Part shown: positions 25,405 through 34,370 of the stretch, piece by piece | Layout of the letters: the number at the start of each line of letters is the position of its first letter | Numbering within the stretch: position 1 is the stretch's first letter | Assembly: GCA_016342585.1 (NCBI GenBank) | Contig: JAEINK010000041.1 | Coordinates: forward strand, 1 to 44,038 | DNA from: Spirochaetales bacterium | GTDB lineage: Bacteria > Spirochaetota > Spirochaetia > UBA9216 | Length of the DNA: 44,038 bases | Direction: 5' to 3' | Translations under genes and position numbers: made by a program | Notes under the pieces: generated by a model | Told to the model about the DNA's origin: nothing | The model's database searches: none | Seen by the model: the letters and a program-made list of their open reading frames with translations, nothing else

Positions 25405-25683
25405 CTAACGCCCAAACGACGCCAGATACCCCCGGACCTTACGAATATCCGACCGGGGAAACCACCGGCAGAAATCCCGGGCTGATACAAACACCCCACG
25501 CCGAACATTACCGATAACAAGGTGATCGATATAAAAAACCCGCCCATCCTCCAGAACCCGCAAGGTCCTAAAAAACAAACTTTCATCTAAAATTTCCCGA
25601 ACCAGGGGCAGCACCCCGCCATTACAGCTGCGCCGCTTTTCACAATAATCATAAACCAAACCCGCATCAGAAACTAAATCCAA
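25405..25683 (-). CDS. Small protein of unknown function with structured leader
   Basis: 92 residues, TTG start supported by GGAGGG eight bases upstream. Composition is basic and aromatic (FFRTLRVLEDGRVFYIDHL; FCRWFPRSDIRKVRGYLASFGR), with no membrane segment. No family recognised. It precedes the FGE-type gene in the same orientation. Its long upstream region contains the folded element at 25777-25842. The C-terminal RSDIRKVRGYLAS helix could bind nucleic acid (inference only). Confidence 0.55.
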   Translation of the reverse strand: MDLVSDAGLVYDYCEKRRSCNGGVLPLVREILDESLFFRTLRVLEDGRVFYIDHLVIGNVRRGVFVSARDFCRWFPRSDIRKVRGYLASFGR

Positions 25684-25776
25684 AATAACACCCTCCGGTA
25701 AAATAAAGATCTTCCCCTAAAAGAGGAAAACCCTTACCGGCGGCCTAAATACCAAGAATACCCGGGAACAGGTCCA

Positions 25777-25842
25777 GTCACAGGCCGGCTTGAAAAGCCG
25801 CCCGAAGGGCCTGGCCTTGACGGGACATGTTAACCGGGTGAC
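25777..25842 (-). ncRNA. Candidate structured RNA element (three-way junction)
   Basis: GTCAC (25777-25781) pairs with GTGAC (25838-25842), and AGGCC (25782-25786) pairs with GGCCT (25813-25817). Inside are two abutting hairpins: GGCTT-GAA-AAGCC (25787-25799) and GCCC-GAA-GGGC (25800-25810). No gene covers it. On the minus strand it would be part of a leader about 95 nt before the small island-B gene, so a cis-regulatory RNA is possible; the fold is equally possible on the other strand. No known riboswitch class recognised. Confidence 0.45.
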
Positions 25843-25908
25843 ATAATAAAAAAGGCCGAACGAGTAAGAAAACATTCTTCTATAATTATTACCCTAATCC
25901 CCTTTTAA

Positions 25909-25955
25909 AGGCAGGGTAAACCCTACCAACGCAGCCCCTCCAACAAAGCTATCCT
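25909..25955 (+). promoter_or_regulatory. Phage block-4 promoter: dyad plus -10 (connector and tail tube)
   Basis: The dyad AGGCAGGG-TAAA-CCCTACCA lies at 25909-25928. TATCCT begins after 21 bp (25950-25955), the closest of the six to the TATAAT consensus. Predicted start near 25962, 17 nt before the first ATG. The two arm changes are not compensatory, which favours DNA recognition over an RNA hairpin. Confidence 0.8.
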
Positions 25956-25978
25956 TCAAAAAGAAGGAGAAAAAAACC

Positions 25979-26107
25979 ATGAAAATAAAAGTAATAATCC
26001 ACGGGAAGGAAGTAACCATGACCCGGAAAGAATTCCTACGAAAATACCAGATAGATAAACACAACCACTACACCGACAGAAACCCGTACAGCAGAACAAA
26101 CAAATGA
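25979..26107 (+). CDS. Small basic phage protein
   Basis: 42 residues, ATG with AGAAGGAG ten bases upstream, ending in an ATGA overlap with the connector gene. Sequence features: KIKVIIHGKEVTMTRKEFLRK then HNHYTDRNPYSRTNK. Coupling and the strong ribosome site support a real gene. Function unknown. Confidence 0.6.
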   Translation: MKIKVIIHGKEVTMTRKEFLRKYQIDKHNHYTDRNPYSRTNK

Positions 26108-26691
26108 TAGTAAACCTCATCTCCTGGGAGTACTGCGAACCCCTCCTTGAATTAAAAGCTGAAGAGAAAACCTTCACCGAACTCCTGATCTTCTCCTGTT
26201 CCGCCGAAATAGAGACCTATACGGACAGAATGCTGAAACAAAGACAGCTTCGGGAACTACGGGACGGATTCAAACAGGATGAAATAATCTTAAGACAATA
26301 CCCCGTAAAGGAGATAACAAGCCTTAAAGTAGATAAAAACAGGGATTATGCAGAAGAAACCCTGATTCCTCCCGACTACTACTCCTGCCGCATACCAGGT
26401 GAGAACGATGACAAGGAACAAAAATCTGAAATCATCCTTGCCGACGGCTTCTCCTTTCCCAGAGGGAAAAACAACATAGAGATAATCTATACAGCAGGTT
26501 ATGCGGAAGACCAAATCCCCGAACCCATAAAAACAGCCACTCTGGAGCTCGTCGAATGGACAATGAAAAGATTAAAGAACCACCAAATTGGGGAAGTAAA
26601 CCTTAAATACGGAAACACCACCAAGATAGCCACAAAGATCCCCGACCACGTATTGGAACTGATAACCCCCTATAAAAGGAAAAACTGGTAA
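26104..26691 (+). CDS. Head-tail connector (gp6-like adaptor)
   Basis: 195 residues. The pattern of N-terminal helices (TFTELLIFSCSAEIETYTDRML), a central beta region (YPVKEITSLKVDKN) and the closing IEIIYTAGYAEDQIPEPIKTATLELVEWTMKR is characteristic of HK97 gp6-like adaptors, which sit under the portal ring. Start coupled to the previous gene, stop overlapping the next start (TAATG). Confidence 0.85.
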   Translation: MIVNLISWEYCEPLLELKAEEKTFTELLIFSCSAEIETYTDRMLKQRQLRELRDGFKQDEIILRQYPVKEITSLKVDKNRDYAEETLIPPDYYSCRIPGENDDKEQKSEIILADGFSFPRGKNNIEIIYTAGYAEDQIPEPIKTATLELVEWTMKRLKNHQIGEVNLKYGNTTKIATKIPDHVLELITPYKRKNW

Positions 26692-27149
26692 TGAACCTGA
26701 CAGTACTGACCCCGGAAGAGGAAATCCTCGAAACCTTTAAAAAATCAATCACCGAGGAACTGAACACTATAATAGAAGAAATCAACATGGAAAGATCCGA
26801 AATATGGCTAAATCCAATAAAGGAAATAACAACTATCGAAGAAAGAGACCCCAGCCTTCCTTCTATTTATATGACCATAGGAGAAGTAACAAGAATAACA
26901 AAGGATAATAACTTTACCGAAGAGACATACACTCTTACCCTCAAAATAACATTCAAGGACAATAAGACCAGAACATCCGGATACAGATACAACTACGCCC
27001 TGAACCAACTGATAAAAAACAGTACCGAATTACCCCAGATAGCAGACAGAATCCTGATAAAAGAGATGACCTATAACCAAAACCAGCGGGGTGACAACCG
27101 AGAACCATCGAATACAGTATTCAAAATAAATATAGTAAAAGAGACATGA
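26691..27149 (+). CDS. Putative head-tail joining or tail-terminator protein
   Basis: 152 residues between connector and tail tube, overlapping both neighbours. Alpha/beta composition with an N-terminal helix (EEEILETFKKSITEELNTII) and strands such as YTLTLKITFKDN. Size and place fit a neck or tail-completion protein. No direct motif supports a precise name. Confidence 0.6.
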   Translation: MNLTVLTPEEEILETFKKSITEELNTIIEEINMERSEIWLNPIKEITTIEERDPSLPSIYMTIGEVTRITKDNNFTEETYTLTLKITFKDNKTRTSGYRYNYALNQLIKNSTELPQIADRILIKEMTYNQNQRGDNREPSNTVFKINIVKET

Positions 27150-27880
27150 CAGCCCTTGAAACAGAACAGGGCTTAATCCCCTTATCCATAATAGAAAACA
27201 CCCTCCGGATGACAGAAACCTGCTATAAAAGAAAACCCCTGACCGGAGAGAATTCCTCCCCGGGAGTAATTATAACTGACAGAAAACAAACCGGTGAAAT
27301 AACCACAAGACTGACCAATGAATCCGCCCCCCACCTGCTCTACCTTATTACGGGCAAGATGACAGATGAACACCATATACCCGAAACAAGAACCCTCTAC
27401 CAGCAAACCCTGGAGATAGATCTGGATAAAATTCCGACCTTCTCCATCCTGGAACAGGAGGAAAGTAAATACTACAGAACCGAAGACCTAACAGTAGAAA
27501 AGTTCACCCTGACCCAGGAAGATGACAGACCACTAAAACTGATCCTAAAAGTAGCCGCCCCCAATGAAAGAACCGAAATTCCAAAGGAAGAAATACCCGA
27601 ACAAAAAACCCCCAGATACTTTTACCTGGAAAAGGAACTGACAATAACCGCCACATTAGATGAGGAAATAGAAGTAACCATAGACGTAAGTGAAGAACTG
27701 ACCACCGATACAACAACCATAAAAGCCTACACCCGGGAAGAGTATGAACCCAACCGATACGGTGAGTTCCAGATAGAAACAGAAATCCAGAACCTGGAAG
27801 AAAAGTCAAGCACCACCTACAGATACCAGGCAAGAATTACTGCAATAAAAACCATCATGAATCAACAAATCCAATATTGA
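27146..27880 (+). CDS. Putative major tail tube protein
   Basis: 244 residues, mostly beta (EITTRLTNESAPHLLYLITG; RYFYLEKELTITATLDEEIEV). The gene order portal-capsid-connector-joining-this gene, together with size and predicted beta content, fits the tail tube protein of a siphovirus-like phage. The end of block 4. A tape-measure gene would normally follow but does not. Confidence 0.65.
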   Translation: MTALETEQGLIPLSIIENTLRMTETCYKRKPLTGENSSPGVIITDRKQTGEITTRLTNESAPHLLYLITGKMTDEHHIPETRTLYQQTLEIDLDKIPTFSILEQEESKYYRTEDLTVEKFTLTQEDDRPLKLILKVAAPNERTEIPKEEIPEQKTPRYFYLEKELTITATLDEEIEVTIDVSEELTTDTTTIKAYTREEYEPNRYGEFQIETEIQNLEEKSSTTYRYQARITAIKTIMNQQIQY

Positions 27881-27904
27881 AAATCAACCACCATCCTGTA
27901 TAAT
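27877..27904 (+). promoter_or_regulatory. Host-type promoter for the DUF1508 gene
   Basis: TTGAAA (27877-27882), a 16-bp spacer and TATAAT (27899-27904) lie right after the tail tube stop codon, with the ribosome site GGAGG at 27922. This gene can therefore be expressed without the phage dyad system. Confidence 0.65.
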
Positions 27905-27932
27905 TAAACCATTAAGAAAATGGAGGCCAACA

Positions 27933-28109
27933 ATGGCAGGAAAATTCGAAGTATACACGGACAAAGCAGGAAAATACCGATTCAGACGAAAAGCCGGAAA
28001 TGGTGAAGTAATAGCCGTAGGTGAAGCCTACGAATCAAAGGCAGCCTGCCTGAACGGAATAGAATCCATCAGGAAGAATGCTCCTGAAGCCAAGATTGTT
28101 GAACTATAA
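27933..28109 (+). CDS. DUF1508/YegP-like small protein
   Basis: 58 residues: GKFEVYTDKAGKYRFRRKAG, NGEVIAVGEAYESKAACLNG and ESIRKNAPEAKIVEL. This is one complete UPF0339 (DUF1508) module, as in each half of YegP. ATG at 27933 with GGAGG upstream and its own promoter. Function of the family is poorly defined. It is the only plus-strand gene in the prophage that looks independently promoted, possibly a lysogenically expressed passenger. Confidence 0.85.
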   Translation: MAGKFEVYTDKAGKYRFRRKAGNGEVIAVGEAYESKAACLNGIESIRKNAPEAKIVEL

Positions 28110-28269
28110 TAGCACTAGGACTTGAATCTGTTTTCATTATTTTGATTGATTTTAGTCGGTTAATATTAAGTTTATACAGTAAAAGGATTTATATGCGATT
28201 TATTTGTATTAATTTTGATGCACTAGGGTGAATTATTGGTATGTAATTGACACACGGCTGAAACCCTTG

Positions 28270-30555
28270 TTAATTCATAACCTCAGGTAAAGTTCTGGTT
28301 ATCGGTCTATATCTGTTTTCTTGTTCTTTTAGATATATCTCGATTACCTTCTGTGATGACCACTCTTCAACTATGGGGGAGATTTTATATACAAAGTATT
28401 CAACCATACTTGGATCCGGATACTTTCTTTCTAATAACCATTCTTTTGTTTTGATAACCGGATTTTTCTGTATTTTGAATAATCCATTCCGCCAAAATTG
28501 TAGCTTGTTGTTTACAATTTTATCATATAACAACAGGTAATCAGCACCTACTATTTCAGGTTTAATTTCTTCATCCATTCGAATATTGTAATACCCATTG
28601 TCTACGATCCAGTTTTTTTGTTTTTCCTGTACAAATCCAATCAGAACATTTATTTCTGTGACAGGTTTCACGCGGTGCATTTCTCCTGAGGTATTGATTG
28701 TATATTCAGGAATCTTTTCATAAACAGAATTATTATATGGAGTTTTCATGATTTTATGGGTATAAAAAGAATGGGTTTCCCTCTGGGTGTTCCGATTAGT
28801 GAAATGATCAAGAACATTTATAATGAACTCTTTTACCTTTTCAATTCCATCAGCTTTATTAGAAGGAGAAACGGCAAATGCACCGAGTCCCGGAATTAGT
28901 TCGTGAAACCCTTTTTGAGTTATAGATTCTGAACCGGGATATATAATATAGGCTCCTGCGGTTCTTCGTATTGCATCTTTATATGCATGCATTTTCAGTA
29001 AATCAGCTCTCTTATACCGCCCTGTTTTTTCAAGATCTTTTTCACTGTTTAAATTATCTATATCAGGATCGTTGTTTTCATCTAATAGATATTTCAGATC
29101 ATCTACTTTGTATTTTGCGTCGAAATGTATATGCACTATGGATTCAAGTTCTTCAGCTTTTTTTTCAGAAAAATCAGCTGGCCAAAATGATAGAGTGTAA
29201 TCAGGTCTCATTTTTTGTGACCAACTGCCTGAATTAGGGTATTCAGCATAACTAAAGGTCCTATTATAATTATATTTAATTTTCAGATTCCTGTTTTTAT
29301 GTTTATAAAAACCTTCGATTGCAGTATGAATTCCTGCTTTTAACTGCAGGCCTAATCCATCGTTTGTTTTCTTAATTAACTTTTTTGTCTCTGTTGGTTC
29401 AATACTGAAAATGTTTTCTATCATCCGAAGAAGTTTAAAAAAAAGCCAGTATTCATATAGTGTTGAAACGTCACGTTTTCCGGCATTGTATGTATCATTA
29501 TCCAGCCCATCCCAGGTTAATTTCGCTGCAAGATCATACATTAACCATATGCGGAATATCTCACGGTATCCTTCTTTTCTTTGCAATACCGGATTATTTA
29601 ATGGCAGAGTTGATATCTGTGATACTTCTCTAAAAATATTATGGCTTAACCACTCTGATAATTTTTCTTCTAATCTTTTTGCCTCAAAATAAACATTAGG
29701 TTTGATTGTTTTATTTGATTCATCGATTTTCTGGCAGATAAAACCTGAAAACCGGGCAAATTCCCTTAATGTATGTTTTATAAATCTGTTTTCCGGATTG
29801 TCTAGGGTATCTGTCTTGATTTCAGAATTTATTTGACGGGGAATTGATCCTATTCTTTTAGATAGCGGGTGCTTTTCCGGAAAAGGTATTCGGTTGTTTC
29901 CGGAAGATAACTGTCTAATTTGAGAGGAAGTAATTCTTTTAACTCTTCTACTGTCCCGGTTTTCAATTACTATCTTCCACCTTGTGATTGGTGAACTTAT
30001 AACTCGTTGTATTGCATTATAAAATTCTTCAGAATCTACCATTGATTGAACAAATGAAAAACGCTGATAGAGAGATTGCGAATCTTTTCCAAAATCCACT
30101 GAAAAGGTCTGGGTAACAGGGGATGAATGTATCATCATCAGTTCTGTGCATTCCGAGGTGATATCTTCCAGCATTTTGCGGTATTCAGACCGGTAATTAG
30201 CTTTTGATGATCTAACTTCAATAGCAAAATCAATATTTTTTAAAGGAGATCTAATGTTAAGAGGCAAACGCCCGACGTAATTCCCCGGAGTTATTCTGCC
30301 TCTATAGGGATGTTTTCTAGATTGATGAATTATTCCCGGAATAGGAACTAATTTACAGCTTTGATCCAGTATTTCATACTCATAAGAACAGCCTTCTTTC
30401 AGCTGTAATATTTCCTCGGAATTTCTCAAAGCCTCTTCAGGTGAAACAATTACAATAGAATCAGTACTGTATTCATTTTCAGATGCTATCCAGAAATTAT
30501 TATCTATTAAGTAACCGTTATTATCTTCCTTTACAGAGTTTACCATTTTAGACAA
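28270..30555 (-). CDS. DUF2357 nuclease subunit, McrC-like partner of the McrB-type NTPase
   Basis: 761 residues. The first 250 residues or so resemble the DUF2357 DNA-binding/linker region. The C-terminal half carries a PD-(D/E)XK active site: Glu368 (TLYEYWLFFKLL), Asp452 (MRPDYTLSF) and Asp479-Ala-Lys481 (IHFDAKYKVDD). Proteins of this type act with McrB-like motors as the cutting subunit (compare LlaJI R.2, established family knowledge). The gene follows the NTPase gene without gap and is the last gene of a four-gene defence operon on cargo island C. Confidence 0.85.
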   Translation of the reverse strand: MSKMVNSVKEDNNGYLIDNNFWIASENEYSTDSIVIVSPEEALRNSEEILQLKEGCSYEYEILDQSCKLVPIPGIIHQSRKHPYRGRITPGNYVGRLPLNIRSPLKNIDFAIEVRSSKANYRSEYRKMLEDITSECTELMMIHSSPVTQTFSVDFGKDSQSLYQRFSFVQSMVDSEEFYNAIQRVISSPITRWKIVIENRDSRRVKRITSSQIRQLSSGNNRIPFPEKHPLSKRIGSIPRQINSEIKTDTLDNPENRFIKHTLREFARFSGFICQKIDESNKTIKPNVYFEAKRLEEKLSEWLSHNIFREVSQISTLPLNNPVLQRKEGYREIFRIWLMYDLAAKLTWDGLDNDTYNAGKRDVSTLYEYWLFFKLLRMIENIFSIEPTETKKLIKKTNDGLGLQLKAGIHTAIEGFYKHKNRNLKIKYNYNRTFSYAEYPNSGSWSQKMRPDYTLSFWPADFSEKKAEELESIVHIHFDAKYKVDDLKYLLDENNDPDIDNLNSEKDLEKTGRYKRADLLKMHAYKDAIRRTAGAYIIYPGSESITQKGFHELIPGLGAFAVSPSNKADGIEKVKEFIINVLDHFTNRNTQRETHSFYTHKIMKTPYNNSVYEKIPEYTINTSGEMHRVKPVTEINVLIGFVQEKQKNWIVDNGYYNIRMDEEIKPEIVGADYLLLYDKIVNNKLQFWRNGLFKIQKNPVIKTKEWLLERKYPDPSMVEYFVYKISPIVEEWSSQKVIEIYLKEQENRYRPITRTLPEVMN

Positions 30556-32733
30556 CTATGCCTCTGCATAACTTGTGAACCCGTCTGCAATAACATGTTT
30601 ATACATACGGTGCAGTTTTTCGTATGAAACAGGATATCTGATATTATCAGTAGTCGATATGGGGAAATTCTTTGTTTCGGGATTTTTTAAACAAAGATTT
30701 CCAAGTTCCTTTAGAGTGTTCTCGATCTTATTTCTAGAACCGTGAAGTTTAGGCAGAAGTTTTTGCATAATTGCTGCATCAATAATTTCATCTCGTGACA
30801 TTTCTCCCCCTGAAATATCAGAACATTTTTTTATAAATATTTTAATTTCGGTTGCTACTCTATAGCCAAATTCAGCACCTACTTCTTGTAACTCTTTAAA
30901 GAAAGGTAGGAGAGCCTCTTTTAAATTTTGTGTATCATGTTCTATTTCAATGGACCTTTTTACAAAGTCCTGCCCCATTAAGAAACCTCGACTGGCTAAG
31001 AAATCGAGTTTTATAGTGCTTGGATTATCAATAAAATCTTCCATTTCATTATCACTAACCCGAAACTCAATAACATTTGCACGATCTAATACTTTTGGGC
31101 TAAACATATAAGTAGTGTCATCGATGTTAACAGTTCCGATAATAAATAGGTTTTTTGGTAAAAATATTTCTTTCGGTATCTTGGTCTCTAGTGTTTTCTT
31201 GTTGTGTATATAGATAGGCTCATCTGATTCCATAGAACTTAAAAAGTCAGCAAAATAACGTTCAACATGACTCATGTTCATCTCATCCAAAATTATAAAG
31301 AATGGTGTATTGGGATGACTCTCTGCATCTATAATCAAATTTAATATCCCTGAGTCAGGAAATATATAGTCTTCATCTTCAAGAGCATTTGGGAAACCCA
31401 GTAACGGTTCTCTATTTGTCCAGTCTGATCCGACTGATATTATCTTATACTGATCATGTTTATCTTCTATTTTTTCAGAACTTAATTCAAACATTATTGA
31501 AGATATTTTAAATAGTTCATTATAAAACCCGTGAATATATTTTTGGAAATTAGAATTATCTCCAATTTGGTGCCTTTTTTCTTTTGGATCATCAGATAAA
31601 ATGATAACTCCATCTAAGAATGCATGATACCATTCATAGAAGACTTCAGTAGGTATTGGAATTATTTTACCTGTAGATCCAGAAATATTAATCAACTCAA
31701 TTATTTTTGGGTTTACAGTTATTATTTCATAATTAGACTGAATTTTTTTGCTAAATAAAGCCTTCCTTAACAAAGCATATTCAATATTCTTTTCTTTTGT
31801 AATCCATTTGACAAAACTTTGGGCAAGCTTAGTTTTTCCAGATCCCGACAAGCCTGTTAAAATAGTGAAACGTTTTGATAAGAGAGCTGAAATAAATCTA
31901 TATATTAAATTTTTATCAAAGAGAAGTCCTGTTTGTTTTAAATCTGTAATAAATGCTTCTACATCAAACTGAATACTTTCCTGATTTTCATTGATGTTTC
32001 CTATTGCATTTTCGCTTATTTTCCACTTTTCTATAGGCAAAATCACTGGTAAATTATGTTGACCTAATAATTGTTGAAATCGGGTTATGGAATCTTTATT
32101 TCGCTCAAGGAGCATCCCAATTAGGGGTTTGTAATTATTTTTATCTGGAATATGCTGCAAAGCATCATTTCGATTACCATTATACGGTGTTAACGCAATA
32201 GTATTAGGATGCATCTGTATATTTCTTAACTCTAAGTGTTTATCTAGAAGTATTGGAAAACATACAACAATACCATATTTTTTATATCCTTCTTCATCAG
32301 GATACAAGATCATAGGATCTGTTGCGGCAATACCAACCGCATATATCCCTCTAATATTTAGAGCATCGTCAAGAGATGAAAACTGTCCCTGACGGTAACA
32401 AAAGAGGATATCACCTTTTGTAAGATATCTTCTGGAATGATCATTTAAAGGGTGATAAATGAGAGTCTTTTCCCAAATACTCTCATTAGTCCGTACTGTT
32501 AGTTGATTAAAATCGTCTCTAGAAGATATTGTAAAGTAATTAGGGGTGTCTTTTTTGAAATATGCGATAATATCATCGATATTTTCTGTATGCTCTCTTT
32601 TTTGATGAGATAGTTGCTCATATTCAGCTTTAGAAATATTGTATGATTGTAAGACTTGATCAAAATTATTATTTTGGAATTCGGAAAATGATTCAATTTT
32701 ATATAATAAATTTATTATATCATTATTGGGCAT
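30556..32733 (-). CDS. McrB-type AAA+ NTPase with EVE-like N-terminal domain
   Basis: 725 residues. Residues about 60-200 look like an EVE/PUA-type reader (LTKGDILFCYRQGQ, then IRGIYAVGIAA), often used to recognise modified bases. The AAA+ motor has Walker A GLSGSGKT (294-301), Walker B FFIILDEMN (478-486) and the McrB-type GTVNIDDTT (533-541). It powers translocation and cleavage with the DUF2357 subunit; GTP use is likely by homology. The start overlaps the methyltransferase gene by 11 bp. Confidence 0.88.
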   Translation of the reverse strand: MPNNDIINLLYKIESFSEFQNNNFDQVLQSYNISKAEYEQLSHQKREHTENIDDIIAYFKKDTPNYFTISSRDDFNQLTVRTNESIWEKTLIYHPLNDHSRRYLTKGDILFCYRQGQFSSLDDALNIRGIYAVGIAATDPMILYPDEEGYKKYGIVVCFPILLDKHLELRNIQMHPNTIALTPYNGNRNDALQHIPDKNNYKPLIGMLLERNKDSITRFQQLLGQHNLPVILPIEKWKISENAIGNINENQESIQFDVEAFITDLKQTGLLFDKNLIYRFISALLSKRFTILTGLSGSGKTKLAQSFVKWITKEKNIEYALLRKALFSKKIQSNYEIITVNPKIIELINISGSTGKIIPIPTEVFYEWYHAFLDGVIILSDDPKEKRHQIGDNSNFQKYIHGFYNELFKISSIMFELSSEKIEDKHDQYKIISVGSDWTNREPLLGFPNALEDEDYIFPDSGILNLIIDAESHPNTPFFIILDEMNMSHVERYFADFLSSMESDEPIYIHNKKTLETKIPKEIFLPKNLFIIGTVNIDDTTYMFSPKVLDRANVIEFRVSDNEMEDFIDNPSTIKLDFLASRGFLMGQDFVKRSIEIEHDTQNLKEALLPFFKELQEVGAEFGYRVATEIKIFIKKCSDISGGEMSRDEIIDAAIMQKLLPKLHGSRNKIENTLKELGNLCLKNPETKNFPISTTDNIRYPVSYEKLHRMYKHVIADGFTSYAEA

Positions 32734-33736
32734 TTAAAGCCTCCCGTATTGCATTTGCAATTCTTTTAATTACTGGAATAACTACAGAATTGCCTGCCTG
32801 CATATAACTATGAGAATTTGCCATTTTTTCAGGGAAATGATAATTTTCTGGATATCCTTGAAAATTCAGACATTCTTTTGGAGTAAGTTTTCTAATTCCA
32901 TAATCATCTATTATTAAAGGAACATTATGCCCCCCAGCGCCCATATTTGCGGTTAAAGTTGGGCAGAGATTACTTTTATTTTCTCTGACATATACTCTAC
33001 GCCATTGATAGATGGTGTCCCTCCTTTTCATTTCAGATTCAAGGATTGGATAATACTGATGTTCTTTTTTATAGTAATATTTTTCATCTTGTTTTTTATG
33101 ATAGATACAATCATGAATGTTCTTTTCTAATGGAATGGGATCGGGGATTTCGAAGCTCCTTGTAGCTGATTCACTGTTTAATTCCTTTTTATCATAATCA
33201 TAATCTATGTCTGCTTCATTTCTAAATCCAACTATATAGATACGCTCCCTTGTTTGAGGAATATTTCCGTAGTCTTTTGAATTTAGAATAAAAGGTATAA
33301 ACGAATATCCGAGTTTATCTACCAAGTTATACTTTATAACCTCTAGAGTTTTTCCATTATCGTGACCTGCTAAATTTCTAACATTTTCTAATAAGTATGC
33401 TTTCGGTTTTAGATCGTTAATAAAACGAGCAGTTTCAAAAAATAAATTTCCTCTGCCTTTTTCATCGTCAAATCCTTGTCTATAACCTGCTACTGAGAAT
33501 GCTTGACATGGGAATCCTGAAGTAATAATGTCAACTGACTCTACTTCACAGGTTTTCAAGTCATGAACATCTTTTTCAAATAATTTAATGTCGCGAAAAT
33601 TTTCATAATTTCTGAAAGTCTCACAAGACTTTGTATTAAACTCATTTGCCCATTTTACTTTAAAGCCTGCTTGTTCGAAGCCTATATCAATGCCGCCAAT
33701 TCCAGCGAACATGCTACCAACTGTTAAACGCTTCAT
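32723..33736 (-). CDS. dcm: DNA (cytosine-5) methyltransferase
   Basis: 337 residues. Motif I is FAGIGGIDIGFEQAG (10-24). The catalytic Pro-Cys is in SGFPCQAFS (Cys77), ENV is at 117-119, QTRERIYIVGFR is motif VIII, and RKLTPKECLNFQGYP with the following AGNSVVIPV closes motifs IX-X. All essential parts are intact. It protects host sites from, or marks sites for, the NTPase/nuclease pair. The target sequence cannot be read from the protein. It overlaps vsr upstream and the NTPase gene downstream. Confidence 0.95.
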   Translation of the reverse strand: MKRLTVGSMFAGIGGIDIGFEQAGFKVKWANEFNTKSCETFRNYENFRDIKLFEKDVHDLKTCEVESVDIITSGFPCQAFSVAGYRQGFDDEKGRGNLFFETARFINDLKPKAYLLENVRNLAGHDNGKTLEVIKYNLVDKLGYSFIPFILNSKDYGNIPQTRERIYIVGFRNEADIDYDYDKKELNSESATRSFEIPDPIPLEKNIHDCIYHKKQDEKYYYKKEHQYYPILESEMKRRDTIYQWRRVYVRENKSNLCPTLTANMGAGGHNVPLIIDDYGIRKLTPKECLNFQGYPENYHFPEKMANSHSYMQAGNSVVIPVIKRIANAIREALNAQ

Positions 33737-34172
33737 CTATCTCCCTCTTTAAAAGTTCAGGAAGTGTCTTTTTGTCTATTTGACATTCCCAAATAACTAT
33801 TACTTTCCACCCATCTGATTTTAGCTGTCGAATATTTTCTTTATCTCGTTCTACATTTCGTGAAAGCTTTTTCTGCCAATATTCCTGATTAGTTTTTGGA
33901 ATATTGGCTCTCTTACAGTTTATATGATGATGCCAAAAACAGCCATTAATAAAAATAACCAGTCTATATTTAGCAAGAACAATATCCGGTTTCCCCTGTA
34001 ATATCCCCTTTGATGAATAGTTTTTCCCAACTTTTCCATTTAAACGGAATCTATAACCCATTTTATGTAATGCTGATCTTACAAGCATTTCAGGTCTTGT
34101 GTTTGTTGACCTGATTCTACTCATATTCCAGCTTCTTTTAGATTTCGATAGATGGTCCAAATATAAACTCAC
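33714..34172 (-). CDS. vsr: Vsr-type very-short-patch mismatch endonuclease
   Basis: 152 residues, GTG start without a clear ribosome site. It nicks T:G mismatches that arise from deaminated 5-methylcytosine. Family features: SWNMSRIRSTNTRPE (14-28), GKPDIVLAKYRLVIFINGCFWHHH (60-83, split here for position) with Asp63 and the His cluster 81-83, and a late WKVIVIWECQ. It is the first gene of the operon and overlaps the methyltransferase gene by 23 bp. Pairing of vsr with dcm suggests a symmetric target methylated by one enzyme. Confidence 0.92.
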   Translation of the reverse strand: MSLYLDHLSKSKRSWNMSRIRSTNTRPEMLVRSALHKMGYRFRLNGKVGKNYSSKGILQGKPDIVLAKYRLVIFINGCFWHHHINCKRANIPKTNQEYWQKKLSRNVERDKENIRQLKSDGWKVIVIWECQIDKKTLPELLKREIDEAFNSW

Positions 34173-34304
34173 TTAGAAAAAGAATCATCAGGATTATTGT
34201 GAATGAAACGATAAAAAGTCCGATTGATAGTTTTTCTCTATGCTACAGAAATTTTACAGTGATATTACCACAAAATAGGTATTTCGACATAATTTTTCTC
34301 AAAA

Positions 34305-34351
34305 AAGTAGGGTAAACCCTACCTCCTAACCACCACATAACATCATAGACT
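34305..34351 (+). promoter_or_regulatory. Phage block-5 promoter: dyad plus -10 (tail genes)
   Basis: The dyad AAGTAGGG-TAAA-CCCTACCT lies at 34305-34324. TAGACT begins after 21 bp (34346-34351). Predicted start near 34358 leaves 13 nt, with ribosome site AAGGAGG right after it. Dyad-to-ATG distance is 46 bp, identical to block 6. Confidence 0.85.
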
Positions 34352-34370
34352 TCTGATAGAAGGAGGTCAA

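Noticed and set aside
25344..25586. Alternative minus-strand frame overlapping the small island-B gene
   Set aside because: The 25405-25683 frame has a proper GGAGGG ribosome site; this one has none and is interrupted by the GC hairpin.
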